In this document: positions 24,370-33,561 of the stretch, in pieces
How the letters are laid out: each line of letters starts with the position of its first letter
How positions within the stretch are numbered: position 1 is the first letter of the stretch
Assembly (NCBI GenBank): GCA_007859745.1
Contig: SMLU01000003.1
Span: forward strand, 124,001-188,000
Length of the DNA stretch: 64,000 bases
DNA from: Phycisphaerae bacterium RAS1
GTDB lineage: Bacteria > Planctomycetota > Phycisphaerae > UBA1845 > Fen-1342
Direction of reading: 5' to 3'
Position numbers and translations under genes: made by a program
The notes under the pieces: model-generated
What the model was told of the DNA's origin: nothing
What the model saw: the letters and a program-made list of their open reading frames with translations, nothing else
Database searches by the model: none

Positions 24370-26091
24370 ATGGGAGACAAGCGCCGACGACTCACGGCGG
24401 CGAGCGTGCTGACGCTGCTGGCGCTGGCCGCGTACGCCAATTCACTCACGGCGCCGTTCATTTTCGACGACCTCAACGGCATCGTGGACAACGCCCACGT
24501 CCGGCGTCTGCTTCCGCTTTCCGTCTCGATGTCGGCCCGCCCGGACACGGCCGCAGCCGGTCGGCCGATCCTGAGCCTGACCCTGGCCCTGAACTACGCC
24601 ATCGGAGGCTACAACGTTCTGGGCTATCACGTCGCCAATCTCGCCATTCATCTTGCGGCGGGGCTGGCGCTCTATGGCGTCGTTCGCCGGACGCTCGCCG
24701 TGTGCCAAGTGATCCCGGCGGCGCCGCTGGCGCTGACGGCGGCGGCGATCTGGGTAGTTCACCCGCTGAACACCGAGGCGGTCACGTACGTCATCAAGCG
24801 CAATGAGTCGCTCATGGCGTTCTTCTACTTAGTGACGCTCTACTCGGCGATCCGTGCGGCGCAGGCCGCCGGCGCGCGGGCGGCTGCATGGCAGGCTGCC
24901 GCGGTTCTGGCTTGCGTTCTGGGGATGGGAGTCAAGGAGACGATGGCGACCGCGCCGCTGATCGTCTTTCTGCACGATCTCATTTTTTTCGGCCGCGGAG
25001 TAGGCGCTGTGCTTCGGCGCCGGGTGTTCATGTACGCAGGCCTGGCGGCGAGCTGGGAATGGCTGGCGTACCTCGTGGCCGCGGCGCCGCGCAGCGTGAC
25101 GACCGGATTCGACCTGAATGCACTGACGCCATGGACCTACCTGGTGACCCAGGCGGGGGTGATCGCCCATTATCTGCGGCTGGCGGTCTGGCCGGTGGGG
25201 CAGTGCCTGGACTACGGCTGGCCGGCGGCGCGAAGCCTCATCGAGGTGGCGCGGCCCGGCGCGGCGGTGCTTTCGCTGTTGGCGCTGACGGGCGTGATGC
25301 TCTGGCGTCGGCCGAGGCTGGGTTACCTGGGGCTGTCTTTCTTCGTAACGCTCGCTCCTTCGAGCAGCGTCGTGCCGATCCGCGAAATTGCGTGCGAATA
25401 TCGCATGTACCTGCCGCTCACGAGTCTGTGCGTGGCGGTGACGCTGGCCGGCTACGGCGCGGCGGCGCGGCTGAGGTCACACTCTCTCTACGCGCGCGCC
25501 GCTCCCGCCCGAGTCGGCTGCATCGCCGGCGGCCTGGTCGTCCTGCTGCTGACCGCCACGACGATCCGCCGAAACTACGACTATCGCTCGGCCGAGGCGA
25601 TCTGGAGCGACACGGTCCGCAAGGCGCCGCACCATGCGCGTCCGCACAACCTGCTGGCCAACACGCTGGCCCGCGCGGGGAAGATGGAGCCTGCGGAACG
25701 CGAGTTTCGCGCGGCGCTGGCGATCGACCCGGGCTATGTGCCGTCCATGACCGGTCTGGCGAATGCACTCGCCATCGGCGGCCGGCTGGACGAAGCGGCC
25801 GCGGAGCACCGCCGCGTGCTCGAAATCCGGCCGAATTACTGGCCGGCGCACGCGAACCTGGCGGCGCTGCTGCTGCAGATGGACCAGCCGGACGCGGCGC
25901 TGCGCAGCGCCGCGCGGGCGGCCGAGCTGGAATCGCGGGCGGTCGCGCCGCGGATTACGGCGGCCGAGGCGCTGGCGAAGCTGGGACGTCTCGATGAGGC
26001 GCGGCGGTGGTACGAGGAGGCGATGTTTCTTGATCCGGCTGAGCCGCGGGCGCGCGCGGGATTGAGAGCCTTATCCGAGCCGCGACCGTGA
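24370..26091 (+). CDS. TPR-containing polytopic membrane protein (TMTC/O-mannosyltransferase-like)
   Basis: 573 aa from the ATG at 24370. The N-terminal 400 residues are polytopic. They carry the pattern of GT39/DUF1736-like TPR proteins: LTAPFIFDDLNGIVDN, then RPILSLTLALNYAIGGYNVLGYHVANLAIH, then a luminal-type IREIACEYRMYLP. The C-terminal 150 residues are tetratricopeptide repeats (ANTLARAGKMEPAERE, LANALAIGGRLDEAAAEH). Eukaryotic relatives are O-mannosyltransferases; in planctomycetes these are widespread with unproven roles. The end SEPRP and the TGA stop are encoded by a family-B repeat. Confidence 0.78.
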   Translation: MGDKRRRLTAASVLTLLALAAYANSLTAPFIFDDLNGIVDNAHVRRLLPLSVSMSARPDTAAAGRPILSLTLALNYAIGGYNVLGYHVANLAIHLAAGLALYGVVRRTLAVCQVIPAAPLALTAAAIWVVHPLNTEAVTYVIKRNESLMAFFYLVTLYSAIRAAQAAGARAAAWQAAAVLACVLGMGVKETMATAPLIVFLHDLIFFGRGVGAVLRRRVFMYAGLAASWEWLAYLVAAAPRSVTTGFDLNALTPWTYLVTQAGVIAHYLRLAVWPVGQCLDYGWPAARSLIEVARPGAAVLSLLALTGVMLWRRPRLGYLGLSFFVTLAPSSSVVPIREIACEYRMYLPLTSLCVAVTLAGYGAAARLRSHSLYARAAPARVGCIAGGLVVLLLTATTIRRNYDYRSAEAIWSDTVRKAPHHARPHNLLANTLARAGKMEPAEREFRAALAIDPGYVPSMTGLANALAIGGRLDEAAAEHRRVLEIRPNYWPAHANLAALLLQMDQPDAALRSAARAAELESRAVAPRITAAEALAKLGRLDEARRWYEEAMFLDPAEPRARAGLRALSEPRP

Positions 26092-26145
26092 GGGAGCGGT
26101 AGCTGCTCGAGCTTCGAAGACCGCTCCCTCACGGTCGCGGCTCGG
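26075..26145. repeat. Family-B palindrome carrying the TPR gene stop
   Basis: Perfect 25-bp inverted arms beginning CCGAGCCGCGACCGTGAGGG, separated by 21 bases. The stop TGA (26089-26091) is part of ACCGTGAGGG in the left arm. Confidence 0.92.
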
Positions 26146-26183
26146 ATCGCACCGCGCAGACGAGATCGTGAGCGCCCGCGCGA

Positions 26184-28484
26184 TCAGGGTCCCGACAGCA
26201 GCGCGATGAACGGGTTGATGTCGAGTACGTCGATATTCCCGTCGTCGTTCACGTCGCCGTTGGTAATATCGCAGGCCGGGAACGCGATGGAGTATCCGAC
26301 GGGGTCGCTGAGCGCGAGCGTGAAGGGGTTGATGTCGAGAATATCAACCACGCCGTCGCAGTTCATGTCGCCGAGCAGCGACTGGGCGCAATCGAATGAC
26401 GCGATGACCACGTCGTCCACGCCGCCTTCCGTAACCGAGTTGTTCGGCTGATCGGCGATGCTGAATCGCAGCCGCATCTGGCTGGTCGGCGCCACGAAAT
26501 CGCTGACGCGGAAGCTGCGATAGGTCCACGCGTTCTGATGGCCGGCGGTTTCGAGCGTCGTCCACGACCCGCCGTTGTTGTTCGAGATTTCGACCACCAT
26601 CGTGTCCTCGCCGGTGGAGCAGTAGACCCAGCGGTAGTAACTGACGCGCGGGTCGTTCAACGCGGACATGTCGTAGGTCGGCGAAACCAGGCGCGTCGGG
26701 CCGCCGTCGAGGTCCGCCGCCGCGGCGCCGCCGCCGACCGTGCCCTGGCCGGTGATGTAGCACATCGTCCCGGTCGCGGTGTTGTCGTTTTCCGGCTGGG
26801 CGGGCTGGCCGGCGTTGGCGGTGCCGTTCGGATCGACGCGCGTCCAGGCGCCGGTGCTGACGGACTCGTTGATCACCGTCCACGAGCCGGCGGCCTCAAA
26901 CGTCTCGCTCACGCTGACGCTCAGCGTTCCCACCGGAGCATCGTTCAAAAAGGCGGGCGCGCCGGTCGGTGCGTAGGCCGTGTGGCCCTGCATGCTCGTC
27001 GCCGCGACGTACCACTCCGTCGCCGGGCCGCAGCCGCGGGCGGGGAAGGTGGCGCGGTAGTTGTCACCGCCCAGCCACTGAAGCGGTACGGCCGTGAACG
27101 AGCCGGCGGGCGAGGTGCGGTAGTACAGCGCGGCGTTATTCGTGTCGGCCGTGTCGGTTCCGGCGACGACGCGCACGTCCATGTCCGTCGGGGTGCTCGG
27201 CTCGAAGTGATCCGGGACGCCGCTCGGGAAGTCGATCCGTAGCGCGGCGCTCACAAAATCCGCGTAGTACATCAGCGCCGGGAAGACCTCCTCGCAGTTG
27301 GGCAGAATCTGGTCCGCCGGAAGCGTGAAGCCGTTGGTGCCCGTGTCGCGCAGCTCGTAGGTGAACGCGAGAATTCCCTGGGCGCCATACCCGTAATCGA
27401 CGGACGTGCCGGAGGCCGGGTAGATCGTGGTGTAGATCGGACCATCGACGTACGTCTGGCCGTGCACAGAGAAGACGATATTGCGCATCTGCGTGCCGAT
27501 CACATCCATCACGGCGTTGTCGGGCGCCAGCGCCGCCTGGTAGCCCCAGGCCCACATAATGAGCTGCGAATAGCTGTGAATGTCGCAGTAGGCGACGATT
27601 TCGGGGTGGGCGTTCATGAAGTCGCGCACCCGCTGCGTCTCCGGCTCGGAGAATGCCGACGGGCCGCGATAGGTTTCGTTGCTGGGCGTGGCGCTGGCGC
27701 CTTCGCCGCCCCACTGGAAGCCGAAGTTGCGGTTCAGATCGACGCCGATCGATCCATCGCCGTTGACGCGGCGGTTCTTACGCCACATGCGGTTGGGTCC
27801 CCAGGTGTACACGTAGCCGTCGACGTTCAGCACCGGGACGATGCGGAATTCGCAGCGGTCGACCAGGTCGTGAATAAACGGATCGGTGTCATAGTTGCGG
27901 ACGAGCTGATCGGCGACGTAGAGCGTTACCGGGACGGTGATCCACTCACGGGCGTGAATCCCGCCGTGGAAGAAGACCATGGGCTTGGTGCCGCCGCCGG
28001 GGCCGGTGATCCGCAGGCCGTTGATCGGCCGCAGCTCGAGCGAGGCCCCCAGCGAGAAGGACGAAGCCAGGTCCGGCCGCAGAGCGATGAGCTGATTCAT
28101 ATACGCTTCGACCGTGGCCAGGTCCATGTACGAATCCCACGGCGTCGCCAGCCCGCGCTGATAGGCGGCCTCGATCTGCGCCCGCTCGGCGTCGATTTTG
28201 GCCTGCACATTATCGATCAGCACCTCGTAGGGCAGGTGAGACACTTCGAGCAGGGCGAATTGCTCGGGCGTCATGCGCACGTCGTTTTGACCGATTCCCG
28301 GACCATGGCACTCCCACACCTCGTCGGTGATTTTCAGCAGCCGGTCCAGTTCGCTTTCATCGCCGACCCAGACGCGGACAATCCGGTGGCCGTCAAACGT
28401 GGCGGATTGGGCGAAAGCGGCGCCGGCAAACGCCAGACAGAGCGCCAGCGGCGCAATAAACAAGCGGAAACTACGGCGTGTCAT
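26184..28484 (-). CDS. Secreted M14 zinc carboxypeptidase with dockerin-like C-terminus
   Basis: 766 aa. The ATG at 28484 is preceded by AGAGGA, and the signal peptide ends GAAFAQ. An M14 propeptide-like region (about 26-115) is followed by the catalytic domain. Zinc ligands His177 and Glu180 are in GGIHAREW, the third ligand is in YCDIHSYSQL, substrate-binding DLNRNFGFQWGG is present, and the catalytic Glu377 is in FTYELRD. After it come a beta-rich module (about 560-700, with YDMSALNDPRVSYYRW) and the double loop GDMNCDGVVDILDIN / GDVNDDGNIDVLDIN ending at the C-terminus. I infer an extracellular enzyme cleaving C-terminal residues from peptides. Confidence 0.92.
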   Translation of the reverse strand: MTRRSFRLFIAPLALCLAFAGAAFAQSATFDGHRIVRVWVGDESELDRLLKITDEVWECHGPGIGQNDVRMTPEQFALLEVSHLPYEVLIDNVQAKIDAERAQIEAAYQRGLATPWDSYMDLATVEAYMNQLIALRPDLASSFSLGASLELRPINGLRITGPGGGTKPMVFFHGGIHAREWITVPVTLYVADQLVRNYDTDPFIHDLVDRCEFRIVPVLNVDGYVYTWGPNRMWRKNRRVNGDGSIGVDLNRNFGFQWGGEGASATPSNETYRGPSAFSEPETQRVRDFMNAHPEIVAYCDIHSYSQLIMWAWGYQAALAPDNAVMDVIGTQMRNIVFSVHGQTYVDGPIYTTIYPASGTSVDYGYGAQGILAFTYELRDTGTNGFTLPADQILPNCEEVFPALMYYADFVSAALRIDFPSGVPDHFEPSTPTDMDVRVVAGTDTADTNNAALYYRTSPAGSFTAVPLQWLGGDNYRATFPARGCGPATEWYVAATSMQGHTAYAPTGAPAFLNDAPVGTLSVSVSETFEAAGSWTVINESVSTGAWTRVDPNGTANAGQPAQPENDNTATGTMCYITGQGTVGGGAAAADLDGGPTRLVSPTYDMSALNDPRVSYYRWVYCSTGEDTMVVEISNNNGGSWTTLETAGHQNAWTYRSFRVSDFVAPTSQMRLRFSIADQPNNSVTEGGVDDVVIASFDCAQSLLGDMNCDGVVDILDINPFTLALSDPVGYSIAFPACDITNGDVNDDGNIDVLDINPFIALLSGP

Positions 28485-28608
28485 TGGATGAAATCCTCTG
28501 GTCCCAAGCGCGTAATCACACGAGCCGTTGGGAGACGGCTTCGCGACGCCACCCATTCTACGACCGCCGCCAGTCAACTCCAAGCGGCATTTAGACGGTC
28601 GGGTGGCA

Positions 28609-28775
28609 GGGTGCGCATCCCGATCGAGGTTGCGATTGGCGGCGCCTTTCCGAACCCGCCGCGCCAGGCGGCGGGTTGACCATCGCCAGCGATCGGCGCC
28701 CCATCGGCCGCGGACGTCACCCCGCCGCTTGGCGCGGCGGGTTCGGACGGATCGTCACCTGGACCGGATGCACCC
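28609..28775. repeat. 167-bp MITE-like element with family-A core (copy 6)
   Basis: Outer ends GGGTGCGCATCC and GGATGCACCC. The core arms are CCGAACCCGCCGCGCC and GGCGCGGCGGGTTCGG. Same length and organisation as 24163-24329. Confidence 0.88.
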
Positions 28776-28779
28776 GAAG

Positions 28780-28974
28780 TCAGGGTCGGTCGGGCGCGCC
28801 CGCGGCCCTGAGCAGCGACATCATCGGGCACCAGTTTGTGAAGGCCGACTGGAACAGGTTCAGCCCGACAAACGCCGTAAACGCAAGAAACCAGGGGCTG
28901 ACCCACCAGCCCAGTGCGACGCTGAGCACGACGAACGCGCCCGCGATGAGGCGCAGATAACGATCTACTGTCAT
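28780..28974 (-). CDS. DUF2892/YgaP-like small membrane protein
   Basis: 64 aa. Matches the DUF2892 pattern: a basic start, DRYLRLIAGAFVVLSVALGW, a second hydrophobic stretch LAFTAFVGLNLFQSAFTNW, then CPMMSLLRAAG, where the family has a CP motif. Two short transmembrane helices. In some bacteria this domain is fused to rhodanese; here it stands alone, so its role is open. GAGG lies eight bases before the ATG. Confidence 0.85.
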   Translation of the reverse strand: MTVDRYLRLIAGAFVVLSVALGWWVSPWFLAFTAFVGLNLFQSAFTNWCPMMSLLRAAGAPDRP

Positions 28975-29043
28975 GGCTTTGCCTCACTCTCCCCCGCAGG
29001 CCGCGGCCGCATCCGGGTCACAGCCGCTACAATTGTCGCGCCG

Positions 29044-30105
29044 ATGAACGCCGACGCCAATCGGATCGTAGACGTCAATTTCAACCGGACGCGGGAAGCG
29101 CTGCGCGTACTCGAGGACTACGCGCGATTTGTTCTCGACGACCGGACAATCGCAGCCACGGTCAAGCAAGCCCGCCATGACTTGGCAGCGGCCGTCGCCG
29201 CCGCGGGCCCGGAGCAACTGCTGGCGGCGCGGGACATCGCCGGAGATGTCGGACGAGCATCGAAGACTCCGACGGAGCTGAGCCGCCCGGACGCGCAGGC
29301 GGTGCTCCGGTCGGCGTTCGGACGGCTGACCGAAAGTGCGCGGAGTTTGGGCGAATTTGGCAAGTTGATCTCGGCCGATCTGGCGGCGGCGGCCGAGGCG
29401 CTGCGTTACCGGGCGTATGAGTGGGAACAGGTCATGCTGGGCCGCGGCGAACTGCGGGCGCGCTTCCGCGCCGTGCGGCTCTACGTGATCATCACCGAGG
29501 CGCTCTGCAAGCGTGATTGGCTGGCGACGGCCGAGGCCGCTATACGGGGCGGGGCGGCTTGCGTTCAACTTCGCGAGAAGTCGCTGCCGGACGGCGAATT
29601 GCTGAGCCGGGCCCGTCGGCTGAGAGAGCTGACCGCGCCGCAGGGCGTGCTCTTCATCGTCAACGATCGGCCCGACATCGCCCGGCTGGCGCACGCCGAC
29701 GGTGTTCACGTCGGACAGGACGATGTGTCCGTGAACGACGCGCGGCGGGTTCTGGGCGGCGACCGGCTGATAGGCAAGAGCACGCACTCGCTCGAACAGG
29801 TTGCGGCGGCGATCGCCGAGAATCCGGACTACATCGCCGTCGGTCCGATGTTCGCGTCGACCACGAAGCCGCAGGAGCATGTGCCCGGAACGGCGTTGCT
29901 GGCGCGGGCGGCGGAGCGGACGGCGTTGCCTCGCGTGGCGATCGGCGGCATCACGCCGCTCAATGTGGCGGCGGTCACGGCGGCGGGGGCGAGCGCCGTG
30001 TGCGTCTGCGCGGCGGTCATCAGCGCGGATGATCCCGCCGCGGCGGCGGCAGCGATTCTCGCAGCGGCGGGCCGGACCGCCCCGGCCGGCTTGCAGGTGA
30101 AATGA
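29044..30105 (+). CDS. thiE: Thiamine-phosphate synthase with N-terminal ThiD2 domain
   Basis: 353 aa. The N-terminal 130 residues match ThiD2 (VDVNFNRTREALRVLEDYARFVLDD), a proposed HMP-phosphate kinase-like domain. The C-terminal 215 residues are ThiE: GGAACVQLREKS, IVNDRPDIARLAHADGVHVGQDD, IGKSTHS, YIAVGPMFASTTK and VAIGGITPLN. ThiE joins HMP-PP and thiazole phosphate to give thiamine phosphate. The frame is open upstream, but the ATG at 29044 matches the domain start. It overlaps dgt by four bases (ATGA). Confidence 0.92.
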   Translation: MNADANRIVDVNFNRTREALRVLEDYARFVLDDRTIAATVKQARHDLAAAVAAAGPEQLLAARDIAGDVGRASKTPTELSRPDAQAVLRSAFGRLTESARSLGEFGKLISADLAAAAEALRYRAYEWEQVMLGRGELRARFRAVRLYVIITEALCKRDWLATAEAAIRGGAACVQLREKSLPDGELLSRARRLRELTAPQGVLFIVNDRPDIARLAHADGVHVGQDDVSVNDARRVLGGDRLIGKSTHSLEQVAAAIAENPDYIAVGPMFASTTKPQEHVPGTALLARAAERTALPRVAIGGITPLNVAAVTAAGASAVCVCAAVISADDPAAAAAAILAAAGRTAPAGLQVK

Positions 30106-31157
30106 TGCTCGAACTATTACGCGAGTATCCCGACCCGCAGCACGCCGCGCTCCCGCCGCTGGTGCTCGACCGGCAGCGTGTGATTCACTGCGCCTCCTTC
30201 CGCCGGCTGGAGTACAAGACGCAGGTCTTTCTGGCTCTTGAGGGCGATCACTACCGCACGCGCCTGACGCACACACTCGAGGTGGCGCACCTGGCCCGCT
30301 GCCTGGCGGCGGCGCTGAATCTCGACGCCGACCTGGCCGAAGTCGTGTCCCTCGCTCATGACCTGGGTCACGCTCCCTTCGGCCACGCCGGTGAGCGGGC
30401 GCTGAACGACTGCATGAAGTCGCACGGCGGCTTCGAGCACAATTCGCACTCGCTGCGGGTGGTCGAGTTCATCGAACACCCCTACCCGGCCTTTCGCGGT
30501 CTCAACCTCACGCGCGCGGTGCGTGAGTGCCTGGCCAAGCACACGACGCGCTACGACCAGCCCGGCCCGCACGCGCTGCAGGACGGCCGGCCGCCGCCGC
30601 TCGAAGGCGAAATCGCCGACCTGGCCGACCAGCTCGCCTACGGCCTGCACGACTTGCAGGACGGCCTGTACGCCGGGCTCTTCGATCCGGCGGCGCTGGC
30701 GGCGGTCGAGCTATGGGAAGATCACTTCGACGGCGCCGGCGACGCTTCGGCGGACGTCCGCGCAAACCTGCGGCCGACGATCGAGCGCATTCAGCACGCA
30801 TTGCTGCAGGACGCGATCGAGAACTCGCACCGCCTGATCGCCGCGCCGCAGCCGGGCGCCCGGCGGATCGCGCTCTCCCCAGGGATGCAGGCGCGGCTTG
30901 AAGCGCTCCAGGAGTTCCTCTACGCCAACGTCTATCGCAATCCGCGGCTGGTGCGGATGGACAGCAAGGCGCGGCGGGTGGTGACGGCGCTGTTCGACGC
31001 CTATGTCGGCGAGCCGCGGCTGCTGCCGATCCGCTACCTGAAGCGAGTGGAGAAGCTGGGCGTGCAGCGCGTCGCCGCCGACTACATCGCCGGCATGACC
31101 GACCGCTTCGCGCTGGCGGAGCATGAGGAGCTGTTTGATCCAGGGATCCACGGGTGA
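30102..31157 (+). CDS. dgt: dGTPase-like HD-domain phosphohydrolase
   Basis: 351 aa. HD-domain motifs: RRLEYKTQVF, DHYRTRLTHTLEVAHLAR with the first metal-binding His, AHDLGHAPFGHAGE with His86-Asp87, and the later YAGLFDPAALA. Matches the deoxyguanosinetriphosphate triphosphohydrolase-like family, which cleaves dNTPs to deoxynucleosides and triphosphate. It is shorter than E. coli Dgt and fits the common bacterial dGTPase-like group. Coupled to thiE by a four-base overlap, an unusual partner. Confidence 0.9.
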   Translation: MMLELLREYPDPQHAALPPLVLDRQRVIHCASFRRLEYKTQVFLALEGDHYRTRLTHTLEVAHLARCLAAALNLDADLAEVVSLAHDLGHAPFGHAGERALNDCMKSHGGFEHNSHSLRVVEFIEHPYPAFRGLNLTRAVRECLAKHTTRYDQPGPHALQDGRPPPLEGEIADLADQLAYGLHDLQDGLYAGLFDPAALAAVELWEDHFDGAGDASADVRANLRPTIERIQHALLQDAIENSHRLIAAPQPGARRIALSPGMQARLEALQEFLYANVYRNPRLVRMDSKARRVVTALFDAYVGEPRLLPIRYLKRVEKLGVQRVAADYIAGMTDRFALAEHEELFDPGIHG

Positions 31158-31170
31158 ACGCGGCATGCCG

Positions 31171-31193
31171 ATCCGAGCCGCGACCGTCAGGTC
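31171..31193. repeat. Family-B half repeat
   Basis: CCGAGCCGCGACCGTCAGG downstream of dgt; the mirror arm is absent or decayed. Confidence 0.65.
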
Positions 31194-31329
31194 CGTCACG
31201 GCCGGGGCCGTTTTTCGAGCTTGACATTCGCGTGACGCCGCATCGTAGTATTCAGCGCGCGGTCTGAATCCGGTTCGTCCGGCAACTCACTTGCGCTTCC
31301 GGCGACAATAGCGAAAGGGCGATCTAGGT

Positions 31330-32922
31330 GTGCAGCGTATCGGCGACATCGGTGCCTCGAGCAGCGTCATGCTGATTCGCGCCGCACTGTGCGCGGTGGC
31401 GGCGATCTCCGTGGCGGCGCCGGGCGTTTGTTCGGCTTCGGCGAAAACAGCCGCGGCGCCGACGCGGGCGCAGCGTGAGACGACGACGGCGCCCGCGTCC
31501 ACGGCACCGGCGACGACGCGCCCGACGACATCAGCGCTGGCGACGACGCAAGCCGCGAGCCAGCCGGCGGGCAAACCGAAAGCCCCGCCCCCCTATCTCT
31601 ACACGCGCTTCGAGGAAGACTACCGCTGGCTCGACAGTCCGCCGGGGACCTACGCCACCGACTTCACCGACGCACTTAAGAACGTGCATCTCGGCGAAAA
31701 CTGGCGGCTGAGCATCGGCGGCGAGATGCGGCTGCGCTGGGAGTATGAGAAGAACAAGACGCTTCTGCGGCAGAAGGCCAGCCAGGACAAGTTTCTACTG
31801 GAGCGCTACTGGCTGTGGGGCGACCTGCGGTTGCGCGACGACCTGCGCTTCTTCGTCGAGGGCGAGACCGAGTACGAAGAAGGGGTCGATCTTTACCCGA
31901 CGGCGTCGAATATCGAGAACCGAACCGATCTGAAGCAGCTCTTCGGCGATTTCCGCCTCGTCTCGGGCGCGCAGCCTTTGACGCTGCGCCTCGGGCGGCA
32001 GGAACTGACCTACGGAAACCGGCGCATCCTGTCGTCGGGCAACTTTTCGAACCTGCGGCGCCGTTTTGACGCGGTGAAGCTGATGTGGCGTCCCGCGCCG
32101 TGGGACGTGGATGTGTTCTGGGGCCGGCCGCTGGATACGTCTTACGCGCTGGGGCGCGACAAGGCCCATGACCGCAATGACGAGGACACCGACCTTTTCG
32201 GCGTGTATTCCACCTTTCACGGCATCCCCAAGCACACGCTGGACGCCTACATCGTCGCGTTCACGAACAACCGCCCGCCGCGAAACGCCAACGGCGTCGG
32301 CGTGCAGCAGCAGATTTACACGATCGGCGGGCGCTTCGAGGGCAAGCAGAGCGAATGGGACTACGAGGTCGAGAGCGCCTTGCAGACCGGCGAATGGGGC
32401 GACGATCAGGTGGCGGCGTGGTTTCTGACGACCGTGCTGGGCCACACTTTCGAGAAGGCGCCCATGACGCCGCGGCTGTGGACGTCGTTCGAGTACGCCA
32501 GCGGCGACAGGAACCCGGTGGATCACAAGCACGAGAGCTTCAACCGGGTCTTTCCGAGCGGGCATTCGTTTTTCGGGGCGGCGGACCTGGTCGGCCGCTC
32601 GAACATCATTGATCCGCAAGTGGGCGTGACGCTGAAGCCGCTGAAGAACGTGACGTTTTTCGCGGAGCATCATCTGTTCTATCTTGCCCGCGAGAAGGAC
32701 GCGCTCTACGCGGTGAGCGGATCGCCGACGCGCCGCGACCGCACCGGCGACGCCGGGCGCTACGTCGGACACGAGATCGATCTGAAGGTGCAGTACGCGC
32801 TGGATCGGCATTCGGCGTTCGAGGCCGGCTATTCGCATTTTGAGGGCGGCTCGTTTCTGCAGAAGACTGGCCCGGAACGGGCGGTGGAGTTCGTTTATGT
32901 TCAGTACACGCTCAAGTTCTGA
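31330..32922 (+). CDS. Alginate-export-like outer membrane beta-barrel
   Basis: 530 aa from a GTG with AAGGGCG upstream; the ATG at 31369 is an alternative that gives a tighter signal peptide (LIRAALCAVAAISVAAPG). A Thr/Ala/Pro-rich linker follows (about 40-85). The rest has alternating beta strands in the style of the Alginate_exp barrel family: WRLSIGGEMRLRWEYEKN, LRLGRQELTYGNRR, RRFDAVKLMW and a terminal VYVQYTLKF with the C-terminal Phe expected of outer membrane barrels. I infer a solute channel; the solute is unknown. Confidence 0.85.
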   Translation: MQRIGDIGASSSVMLIRAALCAVAAISVAAPGVCSASAKTAAAPTRAQRETTTAPASTAPATTRPTTSALATTQAASQPAGKPKAPPPYLYTRFEEDYRWLDSPPGTYATDFTDALKNVHLGENWRLSIGGEMRLRWEYEKNKTLLRQKASQDKFLLERYWLWGDLRLRDDLRFFVEGETEYEEGVDLYPTASNIENRTDLKQLFGDFRLVSGAQPLTLRLGRQELTYGNRRILSSGNFSNLRRRFDAVKLMWRPAPWDVDVFWGRPLDTSYALGRDKAHDRNDEDTDLFGVYSTFHGIPKHTLDAYIVAFTNNRPPRNANGVGVQQQIYTIGGRFEGKQSEWDYEVESALQTGEWGDDQVAAWFLTTVLGHTFEKAPMTPRLWTSFEYASGDRNPVDHKHESFNRVFPSGHSFFGAADLVGRSNIIDPQVGVTLKPLKNVTFFAEHHLFYLAREKDALYAVSGSPTRRDRTGDAGRYVGHEIDLKVQYALDRHSAFEAGYSHFEGGSFLQKTGPERAVEFVYVQYTLKF

Positions 32923-33181
32923 GTTGCGCCGCGTCGGGACGGCCTCGACGCGGCGAACGAAGCGGCCGGCGGCGGCGGCGGTCCTGTTGATCGCGCTGCT
33001 GTGCTGCGGCTGCGACGAGCTGACCGATCCGGAGGTTCGCGGCGCGCTGGCCGGCTCGGCCACCGCCGTCACCGCGGGCGCCGTGAACACCGCGTTCACG
33101 TCGCTGGGCGGGGGGCTGTTGCAGCGCGTGCTGGGCCGGCTGTTCAATAACCTGCTGGGGATCGATCCGATTCTGACCTGA
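32897..33181 (+). CDS. Small lipoprotein, paralogue 1
   Basis: 94 aa if the ATG at 32897 is used, overlapping the barrel gene by 26 bases; a TTG at 32924, two bases after the barrel stop, is an alternative. A hydrophobic signal (VLLIALLCC) ends in a cysteine followed by DELTDPEVRGALAGSAT. The mature part is about 50 residues. It is clearly similar to the next gene: GCDELTDPEVR against GCDQLTETELR, and AVNTAFTSLGGGLLQ against AVNTAFTSFFGELLK. Function unknown; the position suggests a link to the barrel protein. Confidence 0.65.
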   Translation: MFSTRSSSELRRVGTASTRRTKRPAAAAVLLIALLCCGCDELTDPEVRGALAGSATAVTAGAVNTAFTSLGGGLLQRVLGRLFNNLLGIDPILT

Positions 33182-33234
33182 CGAAACAGCGCTGCGGCGT
33201 TTCGCGCCGGCGGCGCCATTCTGGAGGCGAAACC

Positions 33235-33483
33235 ATGAAGAAGTTCTCGCGGTCCCGCCGGTGCGGCGTCGTTGGCGCGTGTCTCGCCGCGGTGGGGCTG
33301 CTGATCGGAAACGCCGGCTGCGACCAGCTTACGGAGACGGAGCTGCGCACCATCGCAGCCGGGAGCGCCACGACGACGACCGTGACGGCGGTCAACACGG
33401 CGTTTACGAGCTTTTTCGGCGAGCTGCTGAAGAACGCGTTGGGCGATATTTTCAAGGAAGTGTTCAACGTGCCGCCGACCTGA
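33235..33483 (+). CDS. Small lipoprotein, paralogue 2
   Basis: 82 aa. The signal peptide MKKFSRSRRCGVVGACLAAVG continues to the lipobox-like GNAGC. The mature part contains DQLTETELRTIAAGSAT and AVNTAFTSFFGELLKNALGD, matching paralogue 1. The ATG is preceded by GGAGGCGAAACC. The C-terminal amphipathic helix FFGELLKNALGDIFKEVF is conspicuous. Function unknown; no family recognised. Confidence 0.72.
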   Translation: MKKFSRSRRCGVVGACLAAVGLLIGNAGCDQLTETELRTIAAGSATTTTVTAVNTAFTSFFGELLKNALGDIFKEVFNVPPT

Positions 33484-33561
33484 GCGGGCCGGGCGAGTAG
33501 ATCGTCGTGCTCGGTTGGGATCGGCGCTGCGCGAGTCGCGCAGGCTTGGTATTATTCCGCC

